Shown here: piece by piece, positions 12,000 to 23,600 of the stretch
Layout of the letters: every line of letters starts with the position of its first letter
How positions within the stretch are numbered: the first letter of the stretch is position 1
Source: Saururus chinensis
Lineage: Eukaryota > Streptophyta > Magnoliopsida > Piperales > Saururaceae
Reading direction: 5' to 3'
Assembly: GCA_035235625.1 (NCBI GenBank)
Contig: CP141144.1
Location: 35,276,014-35,340,013, forward strand
Length of the DNA: 64,000 bases
Notes under the pieces: generated by a model
The model's input: the letters and a program-made list of their open reading frames with translations, nothing else
Told to the model about the DNA's origin: nothing
Databases searched by the model: none
Translations under genes and position numbers: made by a program

Positions 12000-14900
12000 A
12001 CAAGTGAAATAGCCTTTTGCCGAAGTACCTTCTCCTTCCAGTATAGAATCTAAATAGGTACCTCCTCGTAGGAAAGATTCTCTTGGAGTTCTAAGGGCTC
12101 AAAATCCAACACATCAGTAGAATCCAGCTCATACTTCCGGAGAAGTTAGACGTGGAATACATTATGGATATCGGCTAATCGAGGTGGAAGAGCTACGCAA
12201 TATGCTGTGGTGCCTACCCGTTCCAAGATCTCAAATGGCCCAATAAATCGGGGTGACAATTTCCCCCATTGTTTGAATCGGACCACACCACGGGTTGGAG
12301 AAATCTCAAGGAACACATGGTCACCAACATTCAACTCCAACTCCCGCCGTCTCCTATCGCCATAGCTTTTCTAACGGCTTTGAGCTATTTGCAATCTCTC
12401 CCAAATGAGGCATATCTTCTTCACTGCCAGTGAGAAGATGCTCTCCAACCTCACTCAAACACAAAGGTGATAGACAAGGATGCCCGTATAGTGCCTCCCA
12501 TGTAATGATAGATGTGGGGATCCCATGTAACTGCATGACTTCCTTCATATATAGGGTAGCTAAGGCATCCAAAGGAGTAGTCATTCTGATCGCAAGGAAA
12601 TGAGCGAACTTCGTAAGTCGGTAGACGATAACCCATACTACATTGTTACCACCCGGCGATCTTGGCAATCCAGAAACAAAACCCATGGCTACTTTCTCCC
12701 ACTTCCACTCCGGAACCAGAAGTGGTTGTAGTAAAGTGCCCAGATGATGGTGCTCTGCCTTGAGTTGCTGGCACACAAGGTATATAGACACATAGGCTGC
12801 AATGTCCTTCTTCATTTCTTTTCACCAAAATGTTCTCTTCATGTCGTGATACATTTTAGTTCCTCCAGGGTGGATGGAGAACTTAGAAATATGCGCCTCC
12901 GATAGGATACGTTCCTTCAACTCTACAGAGTTTGGCACGCACCACCGTCCCTTATATGTCAAACTCTCATCGGGCTTCTCCTCGAAGTCCAACACTACCT
13001 TCTCCCTTAGCCCTTAAAGGCTTGAGTCTCCAAATCCCCTTTATGAACTTCGACCATGTCATAAACCACACTAGAGCTTATGGAGAGGTTTGCGAACCAA
13101 CTCCGCGTGTCCTTCATAGTCAACTCTGGCCTTAGCTCAATGACATCCTCATACATGAGCCATTGTCGAACTCTTATCCAAACTATCGAAGTGGCTGATT
13201 TTTGACTCAAGGTATCTACCACCACATTTGCTTTATCAGGATGATACGATATCGTGAAATCGTAGTTGTTCAAAAATTCTAGCCACCTCCTTTGCCTCAT
13301 ATTTAAGTCTCTTTGAGTGAATAAGTACTTCAAGCTCTTGTGATCAGTGAACACCTCAAACTTCTCACCATAGAGATAATGCCGCCAAATCTTCAATGCA
13401 AAAACCACGACTGCTAACTCTAAGTCATGAGTGGGATAGTTCTGCTCATGCACTCTGAGCTGTCAAGATGCATAAGCTACTACTCTCCCATGTTGCATGA
13501 GTACAACACCCAAGCTACAAAGTAAAGCATCACTATAGACCGTGTATCCACCACTCCCGGAAGGCAAGGTCAAGACCAGAGCTAAAGTCAATCTCTTCTT
13601 CAACTCTTGGATGCTATCTTCAAAAGCTTGATTCCACTCAAACTTCTCATTCTTCCTAGTCAACTTGGTCATAGGGCTTGCAATGCTAGAAAAACCCGCA
13701 ATGAAACGACGGTAGTACACAGCAAGTCCGAAGAAACTGCGAACCTCTGACTTTCGAGGGATCAACCACCATTCTGTCTTTCGATATTACATGACTAAGG
13801 AATTGCATCTTCTTGAGCCAAAATTCACACTTGTAAAACTTCGCAAAGAGCTAATCTCCCATAAAGTTCGCAAGACAATCCTCAAATGTGCTTCATACTC
13901 TTCCTCATTGGCTGAATAGATTAGAATATCGTCCACAAATATATTAACAAACCAATCAAGATAAGGCTAAAAGACTCGGTTCATGAAGTCCATAAATGAG
14001 GCCGGTGCATTAGTAAGACCGAAAGGCATCACTAAGAACTCATAATGCCCATATCGGGTATGGAAAGCCTTCTTTGCCACATCACTAGGACGGATCCGAA
14101 GTTGGTGATAACCTGATCTCAGATCAATCTTAGAGAAATCCTATGCCTTCTACAATTGATAAAACAAATTGTCAATTCTAAGTAAAGGGTACTTGTTCTT
14201 GATGGTTGCCTAATTTAGCATCTGGTAGTCGATACACAACCATAGAGAACCATCCTTCTACCGAACAAACAAGACCGGCGCACCCCAAGGAGATACACTC
14301 GGCCTGATATACCTCTTATCCATAAGATTCTGCAACTGAGCCTTAAGCTCCTTAAGTTTAGCTGGAGCCATACGATAGGGATCCTTAGAAATAGAAGTAG
14401 TGTCTGGAATAAGATCAATGTGCAATTCTATCTCCCTCTCTGGTGGCAAACCCGTCAAGTCACTGGGGAAGACATGCAAAAATTCCACCACAACACGAAC
14501 GGAATCTAAAGAAGGTCACTCTGTGTTCAACCCTGTAACACTCACAAGGAAAGCCTCGCATCCCTTATCGACCCACTTCTTGGTCTTAAAGGATGAGACC
14601 AAGAACTTTCCACTAGGATGCTTAACCCCTTGAAAGATAAAAGGCTTTGTTCCTGGCAACTCGAACATCACCTTCCTCCTTCAGCAGTCTACATGCATAG
14701 GGAACATGGACATTATATGCATGCCTAGGATCACATCGAAGTCAATCATTGGCAATATAATTAGATCCACATGTAGAACATGCCTATCGATCTCTATAGG
14801 AATCATCTCAATATGCTCCTCCGCCCGAAGAGAAGACAAACGTGTAGATACACGCAAAGGAACATGCAACAACTTATGACAAGCATCCAACTCATGAGAA

Positions 14901-15150
14901 AATGCAGAGAGACAAAAGAATGAGAGGAACCGGTATCAAATAGTACTCTAGCATAGTGGGAGGCAATGAGAATCATATCTTCCACCATGCCCGAAGAGTT
15001 GGTTGCCTCTTGCGATGATATAGTAAAAACTCTCCCATTGGTAACTTGCTTCTTCCGTTTGGCATCAGGCTGCCCGGTAGGTGCTCTCGCTGGTGGCCTT
15101 GCCTGAGGTGCTCCTGGCTGCCTGGGACCAGCGTTAGACATCACCAGATG
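12000..15150 (-). pseudogene. gypsy pol relic (protease, RT, RNase H, integrase)
   Basis: Recognisable parts, reading on the minus strand: a protease core FDTGSSHSFV at about 14930-14960; the RT entry with '[15 protein letters not shown]' at about 14258-14310; late RT 'AVYYRRFIAGFSSIASPM' at about 13670-13730; RNase H with '[20 protein letters not shown]' and '[13 protein letters not shown]' at about 13310-13440; an integrase zinc-finger and core region at 12354-12815; and a GPF-type C-terminal domain ('GPFEILERVG') at 12146-12340. These lie in gypsy order. The gene is broken in several places. The closest relative in the window is the plus-strand copy at 19200-22830. Confidence 0.85.
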
Positions 15151-15179
15151 ATGCCTCTGAGCATGATCAGCGCACTTAG

Positions 15180-16020
15180 GACACTCAATAGCATGATGTC
15201 CCTTCTACTGACATCCGAAACAAGTCACACTAGCATGACAGTCTTGAGGGACTTGCTGCACCTACTGAGTGTTATGCCTTGCATGTGGAGCATCGCGCCA
15301 CTTATGACTATGGCCTGCATGGCTATCCTCTTCCCTCAACCTCTTAGCCTGCTGCCCTCTCTTCTATATATAGTCATCTGAATCCCGTTCCACTACAATG
15401 GCAGTCTCTTGCACCTCCGCTAGGGTCTTGTGTCGGAATGGGATAACTCGGCCTTTTATGAAGGGCCTCAAGGCATCCTTGAACTTTCGTGCCCGCTCAT
15501 ACTCGTCATTGAAGAAACGAGGAGCAAAATGCTCAAGTTCCACAAATCTGGTCTCATAAGCCAAGACCTACATCGAACCTTGTTGAAGGATGAGAAACTC
15601 CTTATTATCCCGGATATGGAGAGGAAAGTACTTGTAATTAAAGGCCAACAAGTACTCCTCCCATGGAATGTCCACACGACCATGGAATCTCTGCCGCTCC
15701 ATCAACAACCACCACCTCTAAGCCTCGCCCTAGAAGGTGAAGACCATGAGATGAGTCTTCTTCTCATCAGGGCAACGTCGGGCACTGAAGATCTTCTCCA
15801 TGTGAAGTCTCCAGTTATCCACCTCTGAAGCATCTAACCTACCCTTGAAGCTAGGAGGGTTAAGCTTCTTGAATCTCTCTAAAGAAAGAGATTCAAATCA
15901 TCTACCACTCACGTGTTTAGCTTGGACCACCTGTGTCAACCCCTCAATGGCGGTCAACACATCATCCACTCTCGGGTCTCAAGCACCGTGATGGTTATTA
16001 GCGCTTGCATGATTAGAGCC
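15180..16020 (-). pseudogene. gypsy gag relic with CCHC zinc knuckle
   Basis: The minus strand shows a capsid region including 'FVELEHFAPRFFNDEYERA' and 'FIKGRVIPFRHKTLAEVQET' at 15364-15564, and a CCHC-type knuckle region at about 15180-15240 ('GHHAIECPKC'). The plus-strand relic has a matching gag at about 18890-19210. Gag assembles the particle in intact relatives; here it is a broken fossil. Confidence 0.75.
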
Positions 16021-16147
16021 AGCCAACTACGAAACAACCAGACACTAATCATACAGTCTAATAACTGAAAACAACACAATCAACAAATCAGAAAACACAC
16101 AATCAAGCAAGCAAACAACATTCAAGACAAACAACTAACGGAATTTA

Positions 16148-16580
16148 CATGTGAATGGAGAGGAGGGTGTGAATGGAGAGAGTAATGGGGAGAGGGGTCC
16201 AGATTGGAGAGAGAGGGGGCGGACCGGGGTGAGAGGCCGGAATCCGGACCCCTCTCACCGGGTTTGCCCCTTCCCCCTCATCTGTGAATGGAGAGGGGGG
16301 GTGTGAATGGAGAGAGGACTAGGGAGAGGGACTAGAATTCGGACCCCTCTCCCCGGGTCCCCCCTTCCCCCTTATCTGTGAATGGAGAGAGAGGGGTATG
16401 ATGGAGAAAGGACCGGGGGAGAGGGGCCGGAATCCGGACCCCTCTCCCCAGGTCCCCTCCTTCCCCCTCATATGTGAATGGAGAGAGGGGGGGTTGTCCA
16501 TGGGGGGAGGAACAAGGAGAGGGGCTAGAATCTGGCCCCCTCCTCCCCTCTCTCTCTCCCCGTGTCCCCCCTTCCCCTCC
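16148..16580. repeat. About 95-bp GC-rich minisatellite, each unit a hairpin
   Basis: Units begin 'tgtgaatggagag' at about 16149, 16281, 16376 and 16472. The last full spacing is 95-96 bp and the first unit is longer. Each has a self-complementary heart of the kind GGGGCCGGAATCCGGACCCC flanked by GGGGAGA / TCTCCCC. One partial unit lies at 8262-8344 on the other side of the gypsy relic. Confidence 0.8.
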
Positions 16581-16689
16581 TCTGTTTTCATATGAGGGGG
16601 AAGGACAGTGGGGGGGAGGGGGAAGTTATAACGGAGGCGGGTAAAATTTCACTTGCACAATCAAATTTGCAACGTTTCGAGTGCAAGAG

Positions 16690-17465
16690 TGGCAAAAAGC
16701 GGAAAAAGAGAGATACAGGGAGCGAGAGAGAGGAGAGAGAGAAAAGAGGAGAGAGAGGGCATAGAGAGAGATAGGGAGAGAAGAGAGAGAGATAGAGAGA
16801 GGGAGTGGGGGGAGAGAGGAGAGAAGTGAGAGAAAGAGAGGAAGTAGAGAGAGAGCAAGGAGAGAGAGAGGGAGAGAGAGAAAAGAGGAGAGAGAGAGAA
16901 AAGAGGAGAGAGAGAGAAAAGAGGAGAGAGAGAAGGGAAGATAGAGAAAAGAGAAGAGAGAAGAGAGGAGAGAGAGAAGGGAAGAAAAATAAAAGAGAAG
17001 AGAGACGAGAGGAGAGAGAAAAGAGGAGAGAGAGAAGGGAAGAGAGAGAAAGAAGGAGGAGGAGAGAGAGAGAGTGAGATGGAGAGAGGGGGAGGAGAGA
17101 GAGAGAGGAAGATGGAGGGAGGAGAGAGAGATAAGAGGATGAGAGGGAGGGAAGAGTGAGAGAGAGATGGAGGAGAGAGAGAGGAGAGGGAAGAGATAGA
17201 GAGAGGAGAGAAGAGAGAGAAAAGAGGAGAAAGAAGGCGAGAGAGGAGATAGGGCATAGGGATTGGCTGAGAGGAGGGAGCGGGAGGAGAGAGTGAATGA
17301 AGAGAGAGAGGATAGAGAGAGAAAGGAGGAGAGAGAGAGGAGAGAAGAGAGAGAAGGGAGGAGAGAGAGGGTAAAGAGAAATGGAGGGTAGAGAAAGCGT
17401 AGAGAGAAAGAGAGGGTAGAGAGAGTGAGGAGAGGATGAGAGAGAAAATGTAGAGAGAGAGATTT
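16690..17465. repeat. GA-rich (purine) tract
   Basis: Nearly 780 bp of GAGA/GGAGAGAA microsatellite on the plus strand. It pairs conceptually with the CT tract at 17636-18055, the two being separated by about 170 bp of AGCGACGC-type repeat. Confidence 0.9.
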
Positions 17466-17469
17466 TTTA

Positions 17470-17635
17470 TTTGAAATTAAGCCGATTAGCGACGCTCTCT
17501 ATAGAGCATCTCTACTAGTTTAATTTTACTTTAAATAAACCAGTCCTTTAGTAGCGACGCTTGCAATTTAGCATCGCTGCTACCATAATAGCGATGCTCC
17601 TCATAGAGCAGAGCGTCGCTAATAGTTTTATTTTT
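17470..17635. repeat. AGCGACGC subterminal repeat block
   Basis: Contains 'ttagcgacgctct', 'tagtagcgacgcttgc', 'tagcatcgctgctacc' and 'gagcgtcgctaatag', the same vocabulary as the CACTA-like end at 7499. It lies between the GA tract and the CT tract. Confidence 0.7.
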
Positions 17636-18055
17636 TCCCTCTCTCTCTACCCTCTCACTATTCACCCTCTTTCTTTTTTCTCGTCTCTACCCCCTCTCTT
17701 CTTCTATCTCTCTCTCCTCACTCTCTCTACAATCTCTCTCTCTCTCTGTACCCTCTCTCTTCTCTCTCCCCTCACTCTCTCTCCTCTCCTCCCTCTCTCT
17801 TATCTCTCTCTCCTCACCCTCTCTCTTTGCTCTCTCTCCTCTCCCTCCTCTCTCTACCCTTTCTCTCCTCTATCTCTCTCTACCCACTCTCTCTCCTCAC
17901 TCTTTCTCTCCTCCCTCTCCCTCTTCTCTCTCTCCTCACCCTCTCTCTCCTCACCTTCTCTCTCCTCTTCTCTCTCTTTCCCATCTCTCTCTCCCCTCTC
18001 CTCTCTCCTCTCTCTCTCTTCCCTCTCTCTCCTCACACACTCTCTTTACCCAGTT
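17636..18055. repeat. CT-rich (pyrimidine) tract
   Basis: About 420 bp of CTCT/CCTCTCT microsatellite. The 77-170 residue Ser/Leu-rich open frames across it have no gene-like features. Confidence 0.9.
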
Positions 18056-18889
18056 TTTAAAAACAACTATTAGTGTCACATAACTATATGCATCACTAAT
18101 ACACTTGGTATTAGCGACGCATACACGTGTACGTCGCTACTACCCTTGGGTATTAGTGACACATATACTTATGCATCACGCATACCCTAAGTTATTAATG
18201 ATGCATACCTATATGCGTTGCTAATATAAATTTTTTTATATTTATTTTTTCAAAATAATTTGTAATTCAAAATTTCTTTCCTCTCCCTCTCCCTATTTTT
18301 CCTCTCTCCCTCCTCTCTCCTCCCTCTCTCTCTCCTCACTCTTCTTTCTCCCTCCACTCTTTCTCCTCCCTCTCTCTTCTCTCTCTCCTCACCCTCTGCC
18401 TCCTCTTTCTCTCTCTATCCTCCCTGTCTCTCTTTCCTCACTCTCTCTACCCTCTCTCTCCCTTCTCTCACCCTTCTCTCCCTCCCCGCTATCCCTTTTA
18501 TTTTAATTTTTTTTAAAAAATACTATTCGCGATGCATACATGTATATGTTGCTACTACCCTTAGGTATTAGAGACATATATACCTATGCGTCGCTAATAC
18601 CCTAGGGAATTAGTCGCTAATACCCTAGGGAATTAGCGACACATACCTATATGCTTCGCTAATATAAATTTTTTTATTTTGAAATTTTTTTAAAAATATT
18701 TTATATTAAAATTTCTTTTCTCTCCCTCTCTCTCTCTAACATCTCTCCTCACTCTCTCCTCCCTATCTCTCATTTCTCCTCTCTCCCTCCTCTCTCTTCC
18801 TACTCTCTCTATACCCTTGCTCCTCAATCTCTCTCCCCTCTCCCTCATATTCTCTCTCCTCTCTCTCTTCTCTCTCCTCAACCTCTCTC
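18056..18889. repeat. Alternating AGCGACGC repeat blocks and CT tracts
   Basis: Repeat blocks at about 18056-18245 and 18515-18680 ('tattagcgacgcatacacg', 'gtacgtcgctactacc') alternate with CT-rich stretches at about 18270-18500 and 18718-18889. The last CT stretch runs directly into the gag relic of the plus-strand gypsy element. Confidence 0.75.
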
Positions 18890-21800
18890 CCTGGGAGGAG
18901 TTCTTTTATGCTTTCAATGATAAATACTTTCCTCTCCATGTGCAGGAAGAGAAGAAGAAGTTCCTTAACCTTCAACAGGGATCCATGACAGTCTTAGCCT
19001 ACGAGACTAAGTTTGTGGAGCTCGAGTGCTTTGCACCTCACTTCTTTGGTGATGAGTACGAGCGAGAGAGGAAGTTCAAGGATAGATTGAGGTCCTTCAT
19101 CAAAGGCCAAGTGGTACCCTTCCGACATAAGACCTTAGCGAAGGTGCTTGAGACCGCTATCGTCGTGGAGCTGGACTCGGAGGAGTATATACATAAGAGG
19201 GGGTAGCAGCTCAAGAGGCCGAGACAGGAGGATTCCCATAACCGCTGGAGCCATAAGCTTCATGATCGTCATCATGCCATGAACCACACTACCCATGTGT
19301 AGTTTGACGGCCAGGGCTAGAGGGCCAATGTCACTTGTTATCTTTGCAGGCAACAAGGACATTATAAGCGGGAGTGTCCACATAACACTCAGGATGGTGC
19401 ACAAAGACGTCCATTGGTGCCACCTAATGCTGGTCCCCAGGAAGCAGGGAGCACCACAGGCGAGGCCTTAGGCTAAACCATCCATTGGGCAGCAGGATGC
19501 TGAGGGGAAGAGGCCAGCTAATGATGGGAGAGTGTTCGCCATATCTGTGCAGGAGGTGGCCAACTCCTCGGGCATGGGGGAAGGTATAATCCTCATTGCC
19601 TCCCACTATGCTAGAGTACTATTTGATACCGGTTCCTCTCATTCTTTCGTCTCCCCGCATTTTTCTCAAGAGATTGGTGTTGGTCATAAATTGTTGTCTA
19701 TTCCTTTGCGAGTGTCTACACCTTTGTATTCACTTCGGGTGGAGGAGTATATTGAGATGGTTTCCATGATGATTGATGGGTATTAGTTGCTTATGGATTT
19801 GATTATATTGCCAATGATTGATTTTGATGTGATTTTTTGTATGGATATGATTTCTAAGTATCATGTGCATGTGGACTATCGAGGTAGAAAAGTGATGTTC
19901 GATTTGCTAGGAGCTAAGCTTTTTTCTTTGAAGGGGTTAAGCATCCTAGTGGCATGTTCTTGGTGTCTTCATCCAAAGCCAAGATGTGGATCGATAAGGG
20001 ATGCGAGGCTTTCCTTGCAAGTGTGTTGGGAATGAACACAAGGTTACCTTCTTTGGATTCCATTCGAGTAGAGTGGAGTTTTCTGATGTCTTCCCTAGTG
20101 ACTTGTCGAATTTGCCACTGAAGCGGGAGATAGAGTTCTATATTGATCTGATTCCAGGCACTAGTTTTATTTCTAAAGCTCCCTATCGTATGGATCCAAA
20201 AGAGCTCAAGGAGCTCAAGGCTCAGCTGCAAGACCTAATGGATAAGGGTTACATAATGCCGAGTACATCTCCTTAGGGCGCATCAGTCTTATTTGTATAG
20301 AAGAAGGATGGATCTCTTTGGTTGTACATCGACTACTGAATGCTAAATCAAGTAACCATAAAAAACAAATACCCCTTACCTAGGATTGATGATTTTTTCA
20401 TCAATTGCAGTGAGCATAGGTCTTCTCTAAGATCGATCTGAGATCGGGTTATTACCAACTTCAAATTCGTCTAGATGATGTGTTGAAGACGGCATTTGGT
20501 ATCCGTTTTGGGCATTATGAATTCCAAGTGATGATGCCTTTTGGTGTCACTAATGCACCTACCTCGTTCATGGATTCGATGAACCGAGTCTTCCAGCCTT
20601 ATCCGGATCAATTTGTGTTCATATTTGTGGACGATATTCTGATCTATTCGGCTAGTGAGGAGGAACATGAAGCACATTTGAGAATTGTTCTGCAAACTTT
20701 ATGGGAGCATTAGCTCTTTACGAAGTTTGACAAATGTATATTTTGGTTGAAGAAGGTGCATTTTCTTCATCTTGTTGTATTGAAAGACAAAGTGGCAGTT
20801 GATCCTTCGAAAGTCGAAGCCGTGTTGAAATGGCAACAATGGAAGAGTGCATCGGAGGTTCACAGTTTCTTAGGACTTGCTGAGTACTACCGTCGGTTCA
20901 TTGAAGGCTTTTCTAGAATTGCAAGCCCTATGACCAAGCTGACCAGGAAGAATGAGAAGTTTGAGTGGAACCAAGCTTGTTAAGAAAGCTTCTTGGAGTT
21001 GAAGAAGAGATTGACTTCAGCTCCGGTTTTGACTCTGCCTTTAGGGAGTGGTGGATATGTAGTCTATAGTGATGCTTCACTTCATGATTTAGGTTGTGTG
21101 CTTATGCAACATAGGAGAGTGGTAGATTATGCATCTCGCCAACTTAGAGTGCACAAGCGGAACCATCCCACTCATGACTTGGAGTTAGCGGCCGTTGTAT
21201 TTGCATTGAAGATTTGGTGGCACTATATCTATGGTGAGAGTGGTGTTCACTAATCACAAGAGCTTGAACATGAGGCAAAGGAGATGGTTAGAGTTCCTTA
21301 AGGACTATATTTTCTTTTTTTCTCATATTATCCAAGTAAAGCTAATGTAGTGGCGGCTGCCTTTAGTAGAAAATCAGCCACTTCGATAGCTTGTATGTGT
21401 ATTCGAGAATGGCTCTTGCATGAGGATGCCATTGAGCTTAAGCCGGAGTTAGCTATAGAGGACACATGTAGTTGGTTTACCAACCTTTCCATAAGCTCTA
21501 GCTTGGTTAATATTGTGGTTGAAGCTCAAAGGAAGGATGAGGAGTCTCAATCCTTTAAGGCAAAGTTGAAGGCAGCCATGGACTTCAAGGAGATGTCTGA
21601 TGGGAGTTTGACATATAGAGGACAGTTGTGTGTGCCAAACTCCTTGGAGCTTAAGGAGCGTATATTGTCAGAGGTATATCACTCTAGGTTCTCCATCCAC
21701 CTAGGGGGAACTAAGATGTGTCATGATATGAAGAGAACATTTTGGTGGAGTCGTATGAAGAGGGACATTGCTTCTTTTGTGTCCAAATGCCTTGTTTGCC

Positions 21801-22830
21801 AGCAAGTTGAGGCGGAACATCGTCATCTAGGTGGTTTGCTACAACCCCTTCCTATCCCATAGTGGAAGTGGGAGAATGTGGATATGGACTTTATTTTCGG
21901 ACTTCCTAGATCGCCAAGCGGTAATGACATTGTGTGGGTCATCATTGATTGACTAACCAAGTCTGCACACATTCTTGTGATAAGGATGACTACTTCACTT
22001 GATGTGCTAGCTGCCTTGTATAAGGAGGTCGTATGGTTGCATGGGATCCCGGTGTCTATTGTTTCCGACCATCATCCTGGCTTTACCTGCCAATTTTGGG
22101 AGAGTTTTTAGAGAGCCTTCGGTACATCGTTACATCTTAGCTCAGCCTACCATCCTCAGATTGATGGGCAATCAGAGAGGACTATCCAAACACTTGAGGA
22201 CATGCTTCGAGAGTGTATACTTGAGTGGAAAGGCAGTTGGAAACAACACCTACCTTTGGTAGAGTTTGCCAATAATAATAGTTATTAGGTGAGCATTAAG
22301 ATGGCACCATTTGAGGCACTCTATGGGAGTCTGTGTTGATCTCCCATTTGTTGGAGTGAGGTCGGGGAACATCTTCTTATGGGTCCTGATATCATGCAAC
22401 AATCAGTGGAGAAGATCCGACTTATTAGGGAGAGATTACAAATGGCGTAGAGTCGGAGAAAGAGCTATGCTGACAGACAGTGGCAAGAGTTGGAGTTTTA
22501 TGTTGGTGATCATGTCTTTCTCAAGATCTCTCCATCCCATGGTGTAGTTCGATTTGGCCAAAGGGACAAGTTTTATCCTAGGTTTATCAAACCATTTGAA
22601 GTCTTGGAGTGAGTTGGTGCTATGGCCTATAGTGCAGCTTTGCTACCTCAGCTTGCCAACATCCATAATGTGTTTCATGTATCACTTCTTCGGAAGTAGA
22701 GCCAGACCCAATGCACATATTGGACTTTGAGCTGTTTGAGCTACAAGAGGATCTTTCTTATGTGGAGACACCTGTTCAGATCTTAGACTGGAAGGAAAAT
22801 ATTCTCTGGCAAAAGGTGATCCCACTAGTG
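18890..22830 (+). pseudogene. Ty3/gypsy gag-pol relic, plus strand
   Basis: Order: capsid part of gag at 18890-19210 ('FVELECFAPHFFGDEYERE'); a zinc-knuckle region near 19330-19390; protease core FDTGSSHSFV at about 19620-19650; RT at about 20080-20960, with FVDDILIYS at about 20625-20650 and 'AEYYRRFIEGFSRIASPM' near 20880-20935; RNase H at about 20990-21360; integrase at about 21640-22300; and a tail to about 22830. It belongs to the same family as the minus-strand relic: the gag segments match at roughly three residues in four. It lacks the 5' LTR and the start of gag, and has ten or more interruptions, so it is a fossil. The 5' side abuts CT-rich CACTA-like DNA. Confidence 0.85.
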
Positions 22831-23600
22831 AAAGGTATAACCTTCGATGAGATTTCTTGGGGTTTTTGTTTAGTAATTACTATATTTGATGTTCTCTAAG
22901 CATGGATTGGATTATAATGATGTTTAGGAGTTTGATTTGGTAGTTTAAAATTTGAATATGAAGTTTCGGTTTTAAATTCGTAGTGGGGTTGATGAACTAG
23001 GAACTGCCGTTATGGTGATCGAAGGGCCATGCAGGCTGATTGCACGGCCTTGCAGGGCATTCGAATGCCAACATGGCAGATTGGTGATTTTTTCTATTTT
23101 GTCCATTTTCGAGTTTTTATTCTTGAATGTCATTTTTTAGGTTTATAATGAGTAATCTATGTTAAAATGAGCTATTGGAAGGGCATGATATCAATGTTGG
23201 AAATTGTAAAGAATATTTAAGCATTATGTGAAATTTGGCTAGTCATGTTAAGAATGCTTATCTTGAATCTATGATTGAATTATTCTTTATGTTTTAAGCA
23301 TAATTCCAGAAAGATTATAGCATGAGGATGGATTGGTATGTCTTAATATAATATAATTAAGTTATGATGAATGATGGCATCATATCCAACTTCAAGTGTG
23401 GTGTATATGCTTATATAGGTATAACATGAGGTTACTCTTGACATAATTGATGTTTTTCATTTGGTTTCACTCATGATTTTAGTTGTGAACCATGACAAGA
23501 TGTTATAGAGCATGTGTGTTGTATCTTGTGAGCGATCTACAACACATGGTTATATGCTTAGGAATAAATGTTTCTATCTAGAATCACATACATGTGGGGT
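22830..23600 (+). repeat. 3' LTR of the plus-strand gypsy relic, first part
   Basis: Starting near 'gtgaaaggtataacc' it follows the family LTR (compare 11130-10200 on the minus strand), including the 'ttatggtgatcgaagggcc' region near 23010, equivalent to 'ttatggtgatcgatcgccc' at about 10840 on the other strand. It is interrupted after TGTGGGGT at 23600 and continues at 52912. The first part of the LTR seems to be missing. Confidence 0.65.
23593..23600. repeat. Target site duplication, left (TGTGGGGT)
   Basis: The identical 8-mer occurs at 52904-52911, directly outside the other end of the hAT-like insertion. Eight base pairs is the hAT superfamily length. Confidence 0.7.

Larger units (their letters stand above)
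8345..16140 (-). mobile_element. Ty3/gypsy retrotransposon relic, minus strand, one long 3' LTR
   Basis: Order on the minus strand: gag (about 16020-15180), protease (about 15000-14680), RT and RNase H (about 14500-13000), integrase (about 12820-12150), a short C-terminal tail, polypurine tract, then a 3.5-kb 3' LTR. The pol order RT-RH-IN marks Ty3/gypsy. No 5' LTR or primer-binding site is seen at the right side, so the element is incomplete there and the right limit is approximate. About ten interruptions are spread through the coding part, so it is a fossil. It lies inside CACTA-like DNA: the same minisatellite type flanks both sides (8262-8344 and from 16148). Confidence 0.85.
16141..18889. 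mobile_element. CACTA-like interior/subterminal region, low complexity
   Basis: AGCGACGC-type subterminal repeats like those at 7499-8260 reappear at about 17475-17630, 18060-18240 and 18520-18680, interleaved with GA and CT tracts and the GC-rich minisatellite at 16148-16580. I read it as the continuation of the CACTA-like element beyond the inserted gypsy relic. No transposase or TNP2 motif is seen. All long open frames here (for example 16661-17257 minus and 17561-18073 plus) are translated microsatellite. Confidence 0.6.

Noticed and set aside
15430-15828. 132-codon plus-strand frame
   Set aside because: Antisense shadow of the gag relic, which has recognisable capsid motifs on the minus strand.
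16661-17257. 198-codon Ser/Leu-rich minus-strand open frame
   Set aside because: Translation of the GA/CT microsatellite; no start context, domain or codon pattern of a gene.
17561-18073. 170-codon plus-strand open frame with membrane-like composition
   Set aside because: Mostly translated CT tract; the leucine and serine content comes from CTC/TCT codons.
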